The notes beneath the pieces were generated by a model that did no database searches, was not told where the DNA came from, and saw nothing but the letters and a program-made list of their open reading frames with translations. Shown here piece after piece: positions 43,873 to 53,095 of a DNA stretch of 64,000 nucleotides (positions are counted from its first letter, which is position 1; every line of letters begins with the position of its first letter). The stretch spans positions 1 through 64,000 of the forward strand of contig NZ_QUAL01000190.1 in NCBI RefSeq assembly GCF_003579925.1, written 5' to 3'. Source of the stretch: Jiangella rhizosphaerae. GTDB lineage: Bacteria > Actinomycetota > Actinomycetes > Jiangellales > Jiangellaceae. The position numbers and the translations under genes were made by a program.

Positions 43873-46257
43873 TCACGCCGCCTCCGTCCCAGCCGCACGC
43901 TCGGCGTCCGCCACATGGCGGATCACCGCGAGCAGGCTGTCCGGCGTCACCGAGATGGAGTCGATGCCCGCCCGCACCAGCGTCCGCGCGAAGTCGGGAT
44001 CGTCGCTGGGCCGCTGCCCGCACAGGCCGACAGGTGCGCCGGCCGCATGTGCCAGCTCGAGGAGCCGCCTGATGCTCCACTCGACGGCGGGGTCGCGCTC
44101 GTCGAACAGCGGCGCCAGCAGGTCGGAGTCGCGGTCGACGCCGAGCGTCAGCTGCGTGAGGTCGTTGCTGCCGATCGAGAAGCCGTCGAACAGCTCGGCG
44201 AACCGGGCGGCCAGGATGATGTTGGACGGGATCTCGGCCATCACGTAGACCTTCAGTCCGTTCTCGCCGCGCACCAGGCCCTCGTCCGCCATGGTGGCCA
44301 GGACCTGCCGCCCTTCGTCCGGTGTGCGGCAGAACGGGATCATCACGATGACGTTCCGCAGGCCCATGGCGTCGCGCACGCGGCGGATCGCGCGGCATTC
44401 CAGCGCGAAGCCGTCGCGGTAGCCGGGTGCGTAGTAGCGGCTGGCGCCGCGCCAGCCGAGCATGGGGTTCTCCTCGGACGGCTCGAACCCGGCGCCCCCG
44501 ACGAGCGTGGCGTACTCGTTGGTCTTGAAGTCGCTCATGCGCACGACGACGGGCTCCGGCCAGTGAGCGGCGGCGATCCGGCCGATGCCGTCGGCCAGCC
44601 GGTCGACGAAGTAGTCAGCAGGTGTAGCGCTGCCCCGGGTGATCCGCTCCACCCGCTGCCGCGTGGCGGAGTCGAGCCATTCCGGATGAGCCAAGGCCAT
44701 CGGATGCACCTTGATGTGATTGGCCACCAGGAACTCCATCCGCAGCAAGCCCACGCCCGCGGCGGGCAGCCGCCACCACCGGAACGCCGCGGCGGGATCG
44801 GCGACGTTGAGCATGACGCGGGTGCGCGTCGCCGGAATCGCCGTGAGGTCGAGGTCTTCGGCGCTGTACGCGAGCCTTCCGCGGTAGACGTGGCCACGGT
44901 CGCCCTCGGCACAGGAGACGGTGACGCCGTCGCCGTCGGCGAGAACGGTGGTGGCCGAGCCGGTGCCGACGACGGCGGGCACGCCGAGCTCGCGGCTGAC
45001 GATCGCCGCGTGCGACGTACGCCCGCCGTGGTCGGTGACGATGGCCGCGGCCTTCTTCATGATCGGTTCCCAGTCCGGGTCGGTGACGCCGGTGACGAGA
45101 ACGCCGCCGTCGGGGAACGCGTCGATGTCGGCCGCACTGGACAGCTTGCACACCACGCCGGCGCCGATCGCGTCGCCGACGGCCAGCCCGCTCACGACGG
45201 GCTCGGCCTCCTCGCGGAGCCGGAAAGTCCGCATCGTCGTCGTGTGCCGCCGGGTCTGCACGGTCTCCGGGCGGGCCTGGACGACGAACAGCTCGCCGGT
45301 CCGGCCGTCCTTGGCCCACTCGACGTCGACGGCCGTGCCGTAGTGGTGTTCGATCGCGACCACCCAGCGTGCGATCCGGAGGATCTCGTCGGTGGTGAGC
45401 ACCCAGGCGTCGCGTTCCTCGACGCTCGTCGCGGTGGCGGTGGTGCCGCCGGTGGCGCGGTAGACGACCTTCTGCTCCTTGCGGCCCTTGGCCCGCGAGA
45501 TCACCGGGCGGATGCCCGGCTGATCCAACAGCGGCTTGAAGACGACGTACTCGTCCGGGTCGACGGCCCCGCTGACGACGGACTCGCCCAAGCCCCACGC
45601 CGCGTTGACCAGGACGACGCGTGGGAATCCGGTCTCGGTGTCCAAGGAGAACGCGGTCCCGGCACCGGCACGGTCGGCGCCGGCCATGACCTGCACACCG
45701 ACGGACAGAGCCACGTCGAGGTCACCGAAGCCGAGGTCGCGCCGGTAGTTGATCGCGCGGTCGGTGAAGAGGGAAGCGAAGCAGCGCTGGCAGGCCGCGA
45801 CGACGGCATCGAGGCCGCGGACATTGAGGAAGCTCTCCTGCTGCCCGGCGAAGCTCGCCTCGGGGAGATCCTCGGCGGTCGCGCTGCTGCGGACGGCGAC
45901 GGCCGGCTCGTCCTCGCCCGCATCGGCAGCGAGGCCGGCGTAGAACGCGGCGATCTCGGCCACCAGCTCGCCCGGCATGCGCCCCTGACGGATGAGCGTG
46001 CGGATTCGCTCGCCCACCTCGGCCAGCGGACTGCCGTCGTCGAGCCGGCGAAGCTCGGCGGCGATCCGGGCGGGCAGGTCGTTGGCGTCCAGGAAGGCGC
46101 GGTAGGCATCGGCGGTGACCGCGAAACCGGGCGGCACGGGCACGCCGGCGTGGGCCAGGTGCCGGGTCAGCTCGCCCAGCGACGCGTTCTTGCCACCGAC
46201 CAGGGCGACATCTCCACGCCCGAGGGTGTCGAACGGCACGACGAGGGTGGTGTTCAT
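43873..46257 (-). CDS. ppsA: Phosphoenolpyruvate synthase
   Basis: 794 residues. N-terminal ATP-grasp-like domain (GGKNASLGELTRHL, later EWAKDGRTGELFVVQARPET), swivelling phospho-histidine domain with H416 in GGRTSHAAIVSREL, and a C-terminal PEP/pyruvate TIM barrel (VGLCGQRPSDDPDF). It interconverts pyruvate + ATP with PEP + AMP + phosphate; in some hyperthermophilic archaea the glycolytic, ATP-forming direction has been proposed. It is the last gene of the gap-por operon, overlapping the flavoprotein stop (ATGA). Confidence 0.92.
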   Translation of the reverse strand: MNTTLVVPFDTLGRGDVALVGGKNASLGELTRHLAHAGVPVPPGFAVTADAYRAFLDANDLPARIAAELRRLDDGSPLAEVGERIRTLIRQGRMPGELVAEIAAFYAGLAADAGEDEPAVAVRSSATAEDLPEASFAGQQESFLNVRGLDAVVAACQRCFASLFTDRAINYRRDLGFGDLDVALSVGVQVMAGADRAGAGTAFSLDTETGFPRVVLVNAAWGLGESVVSGAVDPDEYVVFKPLLDQPGIRPVISRAKGRKEQKVVYRATGGTTATATSVEERDAWVLTTDEILRIARWVVAIEHHYGTAVDVEWAKDGRTGELFVVQARPETVQTRRHTTTMRTFRLREEAEPVVSGLAVGDAIGAGVVCKLSSAADIDAFPDGGVLVTGVTDPDWEPIMKKAAAIVTDHGGRTSHAAIVSRELGVPAVVGTGSATTVLADGDGVTVSCAEGDRGHVYRGRLAYSAEDLDLTAIPATRTRVMLNVADPAAAFRWWRLPAAGVGLLRMEFLVANHIKVHPMALAHPEWLDSATRQRVERITRGSATPADYFVDRLADGIGRIAAAHWPEPVVVRMSDFKTNEYATLVGGAGFEPSEENPMLGWRGASRYYAPGYRDGFALECRAIRRVRDAMGLRNVIVMIPFCRTPDEGRQVLATMADEGLVRGENGLKVYVMAEIPSNIILAARFAELFDGFSIGSNDLTQLTLGVDRDSDLLAPLFDERDPAVEWSIRRLLELAHAAGAPVGLCGQRPSDDPDFARTLVRAGIDSISVTPDSLLAVIRHVADAERAAGTEAA

Positions 46258-47888
46258 GACGGCTCCAGTCGTTGTTCCGGAATCATGGCGATGGCTCCGG
46301 CCGGGCACTCGGCGGCGCACAGGCCGCAGCCCTTGCAGTACTCCAGATCGATCTCGTACCGCCGGCCGGGGCCGAGCTTGATGACGGCGTTGTCGGGGCA
46401 GACGCTGTAGCAGTTGTCGCATTCGAAGCAGCCGCCGCAGGACAGGCAGCGGCGCGCCTCGAACAGGGCGGTGGCCGCGTCCAGGCCGGCGACCACCTCG
46501 TCGAAGGTGGAGGTGCGGCGCGCCGCCTCGAGCTTCGAACGGTGTTGCCGTGGCGCGTCGGTGTAGTACCAGGGGTTGAGCCCCTCGAACGCCGCCTCCA
46601 CCACCGGCGCGGACGCCTCCACGGCCGTCTCGCGCAGCCAGGCGTCGATGGCCTGTGCCGCACGGCGGCCGTGGCCGATGGCGCTGGTGACGGTGCGGTC
46701 GCCGGAGATGGCGTCGCCGCCTGCGAACACGCCGGGCAGGCCGGTCATGAAGGCGCCGTCGACGACGATGCGGCCGTGCGCCGTCGCGACCGACGGCGTG
46801 TGCGAGACCAGGCCGAGGTCGCTGTCCTGCCCGAGCGCAAGCACGACGGCGTCCGCGTCGAGCTCGTCGAACTCGCCGGTCGGCTGCGGGAACCCGGACT
46901 CGTCGAGCCGCATCCGCTCGACGGTGACCCGGCCCTCGTCGGCCTGGGCGATGGTGGACAGCCAGCGCAACCGCACGCCCTCCTCCTCGGCCTCGGTGAC
47001 CTCGGACTCGTGTGCGGGCATCCGGTCGCGGGTGCGCCGGTAGACGATGAGGGCGTCAGCCGCGCCGAGGCGGCGGGCGGTGCGGGCGACGTCGACGGCG
47101 GTGTTGCCGCCGCCGTACACGGCGACCCGCCGCCCGAGCAGCGGCGGCGCGCCGCCGGCCGTCCGCCGCAGGACGGAGAGCGCGTCGAGGATGTGGGCGG
47201 AATCACCGGCCGGCACGTAGGTCCGGTGGCTGAGCTGGGCGCCGACGGCGAGGAACACCGCGTCGAAGCCCTCGGCGTCGCGGATGTCGGCCACGTCGCC
47301 GACCCGGGTGTTCAGCTCCAGCGTCACGCCGAGCTCCACGATGCGCCGGATCTCGGCGTCGAGGACGTCGCGCGGCAGCCGGTAGGCCGGGATGCCGAAG
47401 CGCATCATCCCCCCGGGTTCGGGACCGGAGTCGCGGATCGTCACGTCGTGCCCTAGCAGCCGCAGATGGTAGGCGGCGGCCAGGCCGGCCGGACCGGCAC
47501 CGACCACGAGCACCCGCCGCCCGGTCGCCTCACCGGCGGACACCGTCCAACCGGCCCTGATGGCCTCGTCACCGAGGAAGCGCTCGACCGAGTTGATGCC
47601 GACGGTCTCGTCGAGCTGCCCGCGGTTGCAGGCGGTCTCACACGGCCGGTAGCAGACCCGGCCCATGATCGCCGGGAACGGGTTGACACTCATGATCTCC
47701 CGCCAGGCGGCCTCGTAGTCGCCGTCCTGGGCGAGGTGCAGCCACTCGCGGACGTTCTCGCCCGCGGGGCAGGCGGCGGCGCACGGCGGGAACAGGTCGC
47801 GGTAGACGGGACGCTCGACGCGCCAGGCGCCGGTGCGGTTCGTCCGGCTCGACGCCGAGCCGAGCGTGATGGCGAACGGCGTGTCCAT
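46254..47888 (-). CDS. GltD-like FAD/NAD(P) oxidoreductase with C-terminal 2[4Fe-4S] ferredoxin domain
   Basis: 544 residues. The N-terminal cysteine region (CAAACPAGENVREW, CYRPCETACNRGQL) matches GltD/NfnB. FAD-binding VLVVGAGPAGLAAAYHL and NAD(P)-binding VAVYGGGNTAVDVARTA follow. The C-terminus has two iron-sulfur motifs, CFECDNCYSVCP and CKGCGLCAAECP. It thus combines an NAD(P)H-linked flavoprotein with the ferredoxin (delta) subunit of pyruvate:ferredoxin oxidoreductase. It could pass electrons between NAD(P)H and ferredoxin (inference). Start overlaps porB stop by one base (TGATG). Confidence 0.88.
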   Translation of the reverse strand: MDTPFAITLGSASSRTNRTGAWRVERPVYRDLFPPCAAACPAGENVREWLHLAQDGDYEAAWREIMSVNPFPAIMGRVCYRPCETACNRGQLDETVGINSVERFLGDEAIRAGWTVSAGEATGRRVLVVGAGPAGLAAAYHLRLLGHDVTIRDSGPEPGGMMRFGIPAYRLPRDVLDAEIRRIVELGVTLELNTRVGDVADIRDAEGFDAVFLAVGAQLSHRTYVPAGDSAHILDALSVLRRTAGGAPPLLGRRVAVYGGGNTAVDVARTARRLGAADALIVYRRTRDRMPAHESEVTEAEEEGVRLRWLSTIAQADEGRVTVERMRLDESGFPQPTGEFDELDADAVVLALGQDSDLGLVSHTPSVATAHGRIVVDGAFMTGLPGVFAGGDAISGDRTVTSAIGHGRRAAQAIDAWLRETAVEASAPVVEAAFEGLNPWYYTDAPRQHRSKLEAARRTSTFDEVVAGLDAATALFEARRCLSCGGCFECDNCYSVCPDNAVIKLGPGRRYEIDLEYCKGCGLCAAECPAGAIAMIPEQRLEPS

Positions 47889-48901
47889 CAGGACACCTCC
47901 TCCGGTGCGGATTCGGCCAGCAGGCCGTACCGGGTGATGTTGCGGTCGGCCTGGGCCTGGATGCGGGCGATCACGTCCGTCCGCTCGCGTGGCCGGAACA
48001 GATGGGCGTAGCGGCTCTGCCGTCGCAGGTACTCCTCGACGGCAACGTGGTGGCGGATCCGCGTGACAGCGGTGACCTCGCCATGCTCGGCTTCGAAGAC
48101 GGGGAACAGCCCGCTCTGCGTGGCCAGCCGGGCCAGCCGGATGGTGTCGTGCGCCTCACTGCCCCAGCCGAGCGGGCAGGGCACCAGCACGTGCAGGTAC
48201 CGCGCACCGCGCAGGTCCATGGCGCGGGTCACCTTGTACTCCAGGTCGCGCAGGTCCGCGACGGTGGCCGTCGCGACGTACGGGATCTCGTGTGCCATCG
48301 CGACGGCCGGGACGTTCTTGCCCTGGCCGAACACGTTGCCCGGCTCCGGGCCCACGGCCTGGGTGGTGGCGGTGCGGGCGGCCGGCGGCGTGGCGCCGGA
48401 GCGCTGCACGCCGGTGTTCATGTAGGCCTCGTTGTCATAGCAGACGTAGAGGACGTCGTCGTTCCGCTCGAACATCCCGGACAGGCAGCCGAAGCCGATG
48501 TCGACGGTGCCGCCGTCGCCGCCCTGGCCCAGCACGCGCACGTCGGTGCGGCCCTGGGCGCGCAGCGCCGCGGCCACGCCCGTGGCGACCGCGGGTGCGT
48601 TGCCGAACAGGGAGTGCAGCCATGGCAGCTGCCACGCGCTCTCCGGGTACGGCGTCGAGAAGACCTCGAGGCAGCCGGTGGCGTTGACGGCGATCAGCCG
48701 GTTGGCGGTGGCCCGCAGGGCGGCGTCCACCACCCACCGTGCGGCGAGGGCCTCGCCGCAGCCGCGACAGGCACGGTGGCCGCACGTCAGGGCGTCGGCG
48801 CGGTCCGGCCGCGCCTGGCCGGCCCGCAGCTCCGCGGCGAGCAGCCGGTTGCCGGCCACGAGGCTGCCGGTCTGCCGGTACGGAATCTGTTCCACAGGCA
48901 T
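47888..48901 (-). CDS. porB: Pyruvate:ferredoxin oxidoreductase beta subunit (TPP-binding)
   Basis: 337 residues. Fe-S cysteines in CGHRACRGCGEAL, the TPP-Mg motif GQGGDGGTVDIGFGCLSG with YDNEAYMNTGVQRSG, and the later cysteine in HVLVPCPLGWGS. It matches the PorB class of 2-oxoacid:ferredoxin oxidoreductases. Together with the alpha and gamma subunits it converts pyruvate and CoA to acetyl-CoA and CO2, reducing ferredoxin; the reverse carboxylation is possible. ATG 48901 follows GGGAGTGTCGGCA. Confidence 0.92.
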   Translation of the reverse strand: MPVEQIPYRQTGSLVAGNRLLAAELRAGQARPDRADALTCGHRACRGCGEALAARWVVDAALRATANRLIAVNATGCLEVFSTPYPESAWQLPWLHSLFGNAPAVATGVAAALRAQGRTDVRVLGQGGDGGTVDIGFGCLSGMFERNDDVLYVCYDNEAYMNTGVQRSGATPPAARTATTQAVGPEPGNVFGQGKNVPAVAMAHEIPYVATATVADLRDLEYKVTRAMDLRGARYLHVLVPCPLGWGSEAHDTIRLARLATQSGLFPVFEAEHGEVTAVTRIRHHVAVEEYLRRQSRYAHLFRPRERTDVIARIQAQADRNITRYGLLAESAPEEVS

Positions 48902-48915
48902 TGCCGACACTCCCT

Positions 48916-50091
48916 TCAGCGGGGACGTGCGAGCTCGCGCTCGACGAGCCTCAGGTCGAGGTCGAGGAAGGTCAGCGATTCGACACGGCCGCCGTGCGCG
49001 TCCACGAGGGCCCGGCGCAGCGACGCGCGGGTGATCGGGCGGCCGCCGAGGCCGGCGACGACGGTGACGCACTCGGCGCCGGCGACGGCGCCCCGGACAT
49101 CGGCGGTGACGATGCCGCCGGTGCCGGCCGAGAACGCCCGCTCCAGCACCACCACGCGACGGGCGTTCGTCAGTGCGGCACGCACCGCGTCGAACGGGAA
49201 CGGCCGGTACGTGGTGATCCCCAGCACGCCGATGCGCAGGCCGTCGTCACGGAGCTCGTCGACGACGTCCTTCAGGGTGCCGAGCACTGAGCCGAGCGCG
49301 ACCACGACGGTCTCGGCGTCGTCGGTGCGATAGGGCCGGACGAGTCCGCCGGTGGCGCGACCGAACGACTCGGCGAAACCGAGGGCGACCGCCGGGATCG
49401 CGTCGAGTGCGCGCAGCTGGTTGACGTGAGCGAGGTAGCGCACCTCGGTGAAGGCCTCCGGGCCGACCATCGCACCGATGGTCACCGGGTCGGATGGATC
49501 GAGGAACTGCCGCGGCCGGTACGGTGGCAGGAAGTCGTCGACGTCGTTCTGGCCGGGTAGGTCGACCTCTTCGAACGCGTGCGTGAGCACGAAGCCGTCC
49601 ATGCAGACCATGACCGGCACCGACAGCCGCTCGGCGACCGCGAAGGCCTGGATGTGCAGGTCCGCCGCCTCCTGGTTGTCCTCCGCGTAGAGCTGGATCC
49701 AGCCGGCGTCGCGCATGACCATCGAGTCGCTGTGGTCGTTCCAGATGTTGATCGGCGCGCCGATGGCCCGGTTCGCGATCGTCATGACGATCGGCAGGCC
49801 GAGCCCGGCGGCGTTGTGGACCGCCTCGGCCATGTACAGCAGTCCCTGGCTCGCCGTCGCCGTGTATGCCCGGGCGCCGGTGGCCGACGCACCGATCGCG
49901 ACGGACATGGCGGCGAACTCGGACTCGACGTTGATGAACTCGCACGGCGCGAGCGCGCCGGACTTCACCGTCGCGCTCAGCGCTTCGACGATGTGGGTCT
50001 GCGGCGAGATCGGGTAGGCGCAGATCACCTCCGGCCGGCACGCGGCAACGGCCGCCGCGACGGCCTGCGATCCCTCGATCTGCCTAAGCAT
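48916..50091 (-). CDS. porA: Pyruvate:ferredoxin oxidoreductase alpha subunit
   Basis: 391 residues (EVICAYPISPQTHIVEALSA, EFINVESEFAAMSVAIGASA, YTATASQGLLYMAEAVHNAA), the conserved N-terminal pyrimidine-binding part and CoA-side region of the alpha subunit. The specificity for pyruvate rather than another 2-oxoacid is suggested by the neighbouring PEP synthase and GAPDH but not proven. ATG 50091 follows GGGGAGTGCAGCTC; it overlaps the gamma subunit end by 8 bp. Confidence 0.92.
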   Translation of the reverse strand: MLRQIEGSQAVAAAVAACRPEVICAYPISPQTHIVEALSATVKSGALAPCEFINVESEFAAMSVAIGASATGARAYTATASQGLLYMAEAVHNAAGLGLPIVMTIANRAIGAPINIWNDHSDSMVMRDAGWIQLYAEDNQEAADLHIQAFAVAERLSVPVMVCMDGFVLTHAFEEVDLPGQNDVDDFLPPYRPRQFLDPSDPVTIGAMVGPEAFTEVRYLAHVNQLRALDAIPAVALGFAESFGRATGGLVRPYRTDDAETVVVALGSVLGTLKDVVDELRDDGLRIGVLGITTYRPFPFDAVRAALTNARRVVVLERAFSAGTGGIVTADVRGAVAGAECVTVVAGLGGRPITRASLRRALVDAHGGRVESLTFLDLDLRLVERELARPR

Positions 50092-50689
50092 GAGCTGCAC
50101 TCCCCTGATCGGAACGGACCAGCTCGTACGCCTCCGTGGCGGCCGCGATGTTCCCCTCGACCAGCCCGTTGCCGAACCGGCCACGGATGGCCGCAACGAC
50201 GGAGTCGATCGACACGACGCCGGTCAGCGCCGCGAACGCACCGAGCAGGGCCGCGTTCGGCACCGGGCGGCCGATGTGCCGCTGGGCCAGGTCACTAGCG
50301 GGCACGGTGACGAGGTGTCCTCGCGGATACCACCGTGTCCGCTCGGTGAGCCCGAGCTCGGCCGGCCCGGCGGCGGCGTTCAGCAGGGCGTAACCGTCGC
50401 TCTTCAGCCCGGCGAAGACGTCGACACCTTCGAGCAGCGTGGTGTCCTGGACGATGATGGCGTCCGGGTCCATGACCGGCTCGCGCAACCGGATCGCCAC
50501 GTCGGCGATCCGGCAGAACGCCATGACGGGCGCTCCGGTGCGCTCGGAGCCGAAGCTCGGGAACGCCTGGGCGTGCCGGCCCTCGGCGAAGGCGGCGACG
50601 GACAGCAACTCGGCCGCCGTCACCACGCCCTGCCCGCCGCGTCCGTGGATGCGCACCTGGAACATGGAGCCGGACATCGCTGCCGCCAT
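50084..50689 (-). CDS. porG: Pyruvate:ferredoxin oxidoreductase gamma subunit
   Basis: 201 residues with the gamma-subunit opening FQVRIHGRGGQGVVTAAELL, then FPSFGSERTGAPVMAFCRI. It completes the alpha, beta, gamma set; the delta ferredoxin is fused to the flavoprotein downstream. ATG 50689 starts 4 bp after the gap stop; a second methionine at residue 5 (MSGSMFQ) is an alternative. Confidence 0.9.
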   Translation of the reverse strand: MAAAMSGSMFQVRIHGRGGQGVVTAAELLSVAAFAEGRHAQAFPSFGSERTGAPVMAFCRIADVAIRLREPVMDPDAIIVQDTTLLEGVDVFAGLKSDGYALLNAAAGPAELGLTERTRWYPRGHLVTVPASDLAQRHIGRPVPNAALLGAFAALTGVVSIDSVVAAIRGRFGNGLVEGNIAAATEAYELVRSDQGSAAHA

Positions 50690-50693
50690 TCCG

Positions 50694-51695
50694 TCACAGC
50701 CGGTCGGCCACGTATGCGGTGAGATCGGCGAGCTGCGCCGTGTAGCCCCACTCGTTGTCGTACCAGCCGAACACCTTCACCAGCTCGCCATTGGCCTCGG
50801 TGAGACTGGAGTCGAACAGGCAGGCGGCGGAGTCGCCGATGACGTCCCGGGACACGATCGGCCGCGTCACGTAGGCGAGCCGGCCCGCCAGCGGACCGGT
50901 CCCGGCCGCGAGCTGGAAGGCCTCATTGACCTCGGCCCGGGTGACCTCACGGCCGAGCACGACGGCGAGGTCGACCAGCGAGCCGTCCTCGACCGGCACC
51001 CGCAGCGCGACACCGTCGAGCCGCCCGGCCAGCTGTGGGATCACGACGCCGACGGAGCGGGCCGCACCCGTGCTGGTCGGGATGATGTTGACGGCGGCCG
51101 AGCGGGCCCGGCGCAGGTCCTTGTGCGGGCCGTCCAGCAGCCGCTGGTCGCCGGTGTAGCCGTGCACGGTCGTCATGAAGCCCTTGACGATCCCGAACGC
51201 GTCGTGCAGGACCTTCACCATCGGGGCGACGCAGTTCGTCGTGCAGGAGGCGTTGGAGACGACGTCGTGGAGCTCGGGGTCGTAGACCTGTTCGTTCACG
51301 CCCATGACGATGGTCGCGTCGACGCCCTTGCCCGGAGCGGAGACGAGCACCTTGCGGGCACCGGCCTTGAGGTGGCCGGCGGCGTCGTCGCGAGTCCGGA
51401 ACCTGCCGGTCGACTCGATGACGATGTCGACGCCGAGGTCGCCCCACGGCAGCCGGGCCGGCTCGGGTTCGGCGAGGACGGCGACCCGCCGCCCGCCGAC
51501 GAGCAGCGCCGGGCCGTCGGTCTCGACCTCCTCGGGCAGCCGGCCGTACGTGGAGTCGAAGGCCAGCAGGTGGGCCAGCGTGCCGACGTCCGCGACGTCG
51601 TTGACGGCCACCACCTCGATCCCTTGCTCCAGCACGGCGCGAAGGTAGGTGCGCCCGATGCGGCCGAAGCCGTTGATGCCGACTCGTACAGTCAT
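50694..51695 (-). CDS. gap: Glyceraldehyde-3-phosphate dehydrogenase
   Basis: 333 residues. NAD-binding VGINGFGRIGRTYLRAV, catalytic C151 in SNASCTTNCVAP, and WYDNEWGYT near the C-terminus. It oxidises glyceraldehyde-3-phosphate to 1,3-bisphosphoglycerate with NAD. As first gene of the gap-porGAB-flavoprotein-ppsA operon it couples lower glycolysis to pyruvate:ferredoxin oxidoreductase. A housekeeping GAPDH probably exists elsewhere in the genome (inference). DevR box at 51759 upstream. Confidence 0.94.
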   Translation of the reverse strand: MTVRVGINGFGRIGRTYLRAVLEQGIEVVAVNDVADVGTLAHLLAFDSTYGRLPEEVETDGPALLVGGRRVAVLAEPEPARLPWGDLGVDIVIESTGRFRTRDDAAGHLKAGARKVLVSAPGKGVDATIVMGVNEQVYDPELHDVVSNASCTTNCVAPMVKVLHDAFGIVKGFMTTVHGYTGDQRLLDGPHKDLRRARSAAVNIIPTSTGAARSVGVVIPQLAGRLDGVALRVPVEDGSLVDLAVVLGREVTRAEVNEAFQLAAGTGPLAGRLAYVTRPIVSRDVIGDSAACLFDSSLTEANGELVKVFGWYDNEWGYTAQLADLTAYVADRL

Positions 51696-51758
51696 GATCC
51701 GCCTCCGGGTTCGGTCCGTTCTCATGACCAGCCTTCGCCGCGGCCGCCGCCGCCCACA

Positions 51759-51806
51759 GAGACGAAGGTCCCGCCGAGCCGGGCCGTGCGGCAGGACCTG
51801 CGGCTC
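51759..51806. promoter_or_regulatory. DevR-like boxes between gap operon and stress protein
   Basis: GGGACCTTCGTCTC (minus, 51759-51772, 12/14) lies 64 bp upstream of gap. AGGACCTGCGGCTC (plus, 51793-51806, 11/14) faces the stress protein at 51890. The TAGCGT hexamer is not present here; AGGCTG occupies the equivalent place 24 bp from the gap-side box. Confidence 0.6.
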
Positions 51807-51889
51807 TACCCCGTCGGCCGGCGGCGGAGGGACGGTGAATGTGACGACAGCGCCGAGAGCTGCGCCGTCCCGGAGATCGGAGGCCGACG

Positions 51890-52867
51890 ATGTGGAACGT
51901 GCTCCAAGCGACGGACCGGCCGGTCGTGGTCGGCATCGATGGCCGCCCGGACAGCGAGCCCGCCCTGCTTTGGGCGATGGGTGCCGCTCGGGCGCACCGG
52001 GTGCCACTGCGGATCGTGCTGGTCGCGGACGCACCCGAGTTGCAGCGGTACGTGCCCTACCGGCCGCCCGAGAACGGCGAGACGTTCATGATCCCGGCAC
52101 ACCCCGTCCGGCACCCGTCGGACGACGACCTCGACCGCGCGCTCGCGATCGCCAGGCGGCGGCTGCCATCCGGGTCCGTCACCGGACGGCGCGCACCCGG
52201 CTCCGCCGCTACCGCGCTGATCGAGGACTCCGCCGACGCCGCCGTGCTCGTCGTGGGCACCCGCCGGCGCGGCCCGGTCGCGGCCGCGACGCTCGGATCG
52301 GTGAGCGCGACGGTCGCCGCCCACGCACGGTGCCCGGTGGTCGTCGTCGGGACCGAGCCACTCGCTTCCACCGCGGACCTGCCCGTGGTGGCGGGCATCG
52401 CCGACGACCGGGCCGCCGACGGCGTGCTCGACTTCGCCTTCCGCGAGGCGCTCGCGCGCCGAGTCCCGCTCAACGTCATCCACGCCGCCCGGCCGGACCT
52501 CGGCGAGGCACGCCATCCCGGCGATTTCTTCGGAGGGATGGTACCGGCGTTGGGCGCGCGGCTGGCGAACTACGCATCCCGGTATCCGGGGGTGCCGGTG
52601 ACGTCCCACCTGTCCACATCCGACGCCGCCGAGGACCTGGCCGCGGCCAGCGCGCGAGCCCAGCTGGTGGTCGTCGGGTCACGCGGCCGGGGCAGGGTGT
52701 CCGGCCTGGTTCTCGGCTCGGTCGGCCAGCGGCTGCTGCACGATGCGCACAGCCCCGTCGCCGTCGTCCATCCGACCCGCGTGCGGACACCGCGGAGGGC
52801 GGTCGTACGGCCCGCCGATAGCGGGACCGAAGGCCCTGTCCGCGCCGCCGCCGGCGGCGAAGAGTGA
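51890..52867 (+). CDS. Tandem universal stress protein
   Basis: 325 residues, two USP domains. The first has an altered nucleotide loop (GTRRRGPVAAATLGSVS, second Gly replaced); the second keeps GSRGRGRVSGLVLGSVG. One domain may therefore bind ATP and the other not. Ribosome site GGAGATCGGAGG. Divergent from the gap operon with DevR-like boxes between. The last 45 residues are Arg/Ala-rich and overlap another DevR-like site. Confidence 0.88.
   Translation: MWNVLQATDRPVVVGIDGRPDSEPALLWAMGAARAHRVPLRIVLVADAPELQRYVPYRPPENGETFMIPAHPVRHPSDDDLDRALAIARRRLPSGSVTGRRAPGSAATALIEDSADAAVLVVGTRRRGPVAAATLGSVSATVAAHARCPVVVVGTEPLASTADLPVVAGIADDRAADGVLDFAFREALARRVPLNVIHAARPDLGEARHPGDFFGGMVPALGARLANYASRYPGVPVTSHLSTSDAAEDLAAASARAQLVVVGSRGRGRVSGLVLGSVGQRLLHDAHSPVAVVHPTRVRTPRRAVVRPADSGTEGPVRAAAGGEE
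52823..52836 (+). promoter_or_regulatory. DevR-like box inside the 3' end of the stress protein gene
   Basis: GGGACCGAAGGCCC, 11 of 14 matches, about 270 bp upstream of the GyrI-like gene at 53096. It could drive the GyrI-like pair and the DUF3048 gene, but no -10 is obvious. The gap 52868-53095 holds no convincing gene; a frame reading MGQLRRDHTGWRAPYDLRSR may be a remnant. Confidence 0.35.
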
Positions 52868-53095
52868 GAGTGACGCCCACCAGCCAGGAGAGCGAAAACC
52901 CCGGAGCGTTGGAGATGACGGCCGAAGAGCCGCGAACACACCATCGCCGCGATGGGTCAGCTCCGGCGGGATCACACCGGCTGGCGGGCGCCCTACGACC
53001 TTCGATCTCGGCCAACGGAGGCGATGACGGTGATCATGCTGGAGGGCACGCGTGCTCAGCGACGGGCTGCGCCCTGCAGGGCGAGACGGAGCTAC

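Noticed and set aside
46272-47456. Plus-strand open frame of 394 codons opposite the GltD-like gene
   Set aside because: Low-complexity Gly/Val/Arg translation without motifs; the minus strand carries clear FAD, NAD and Fe-S motifs.
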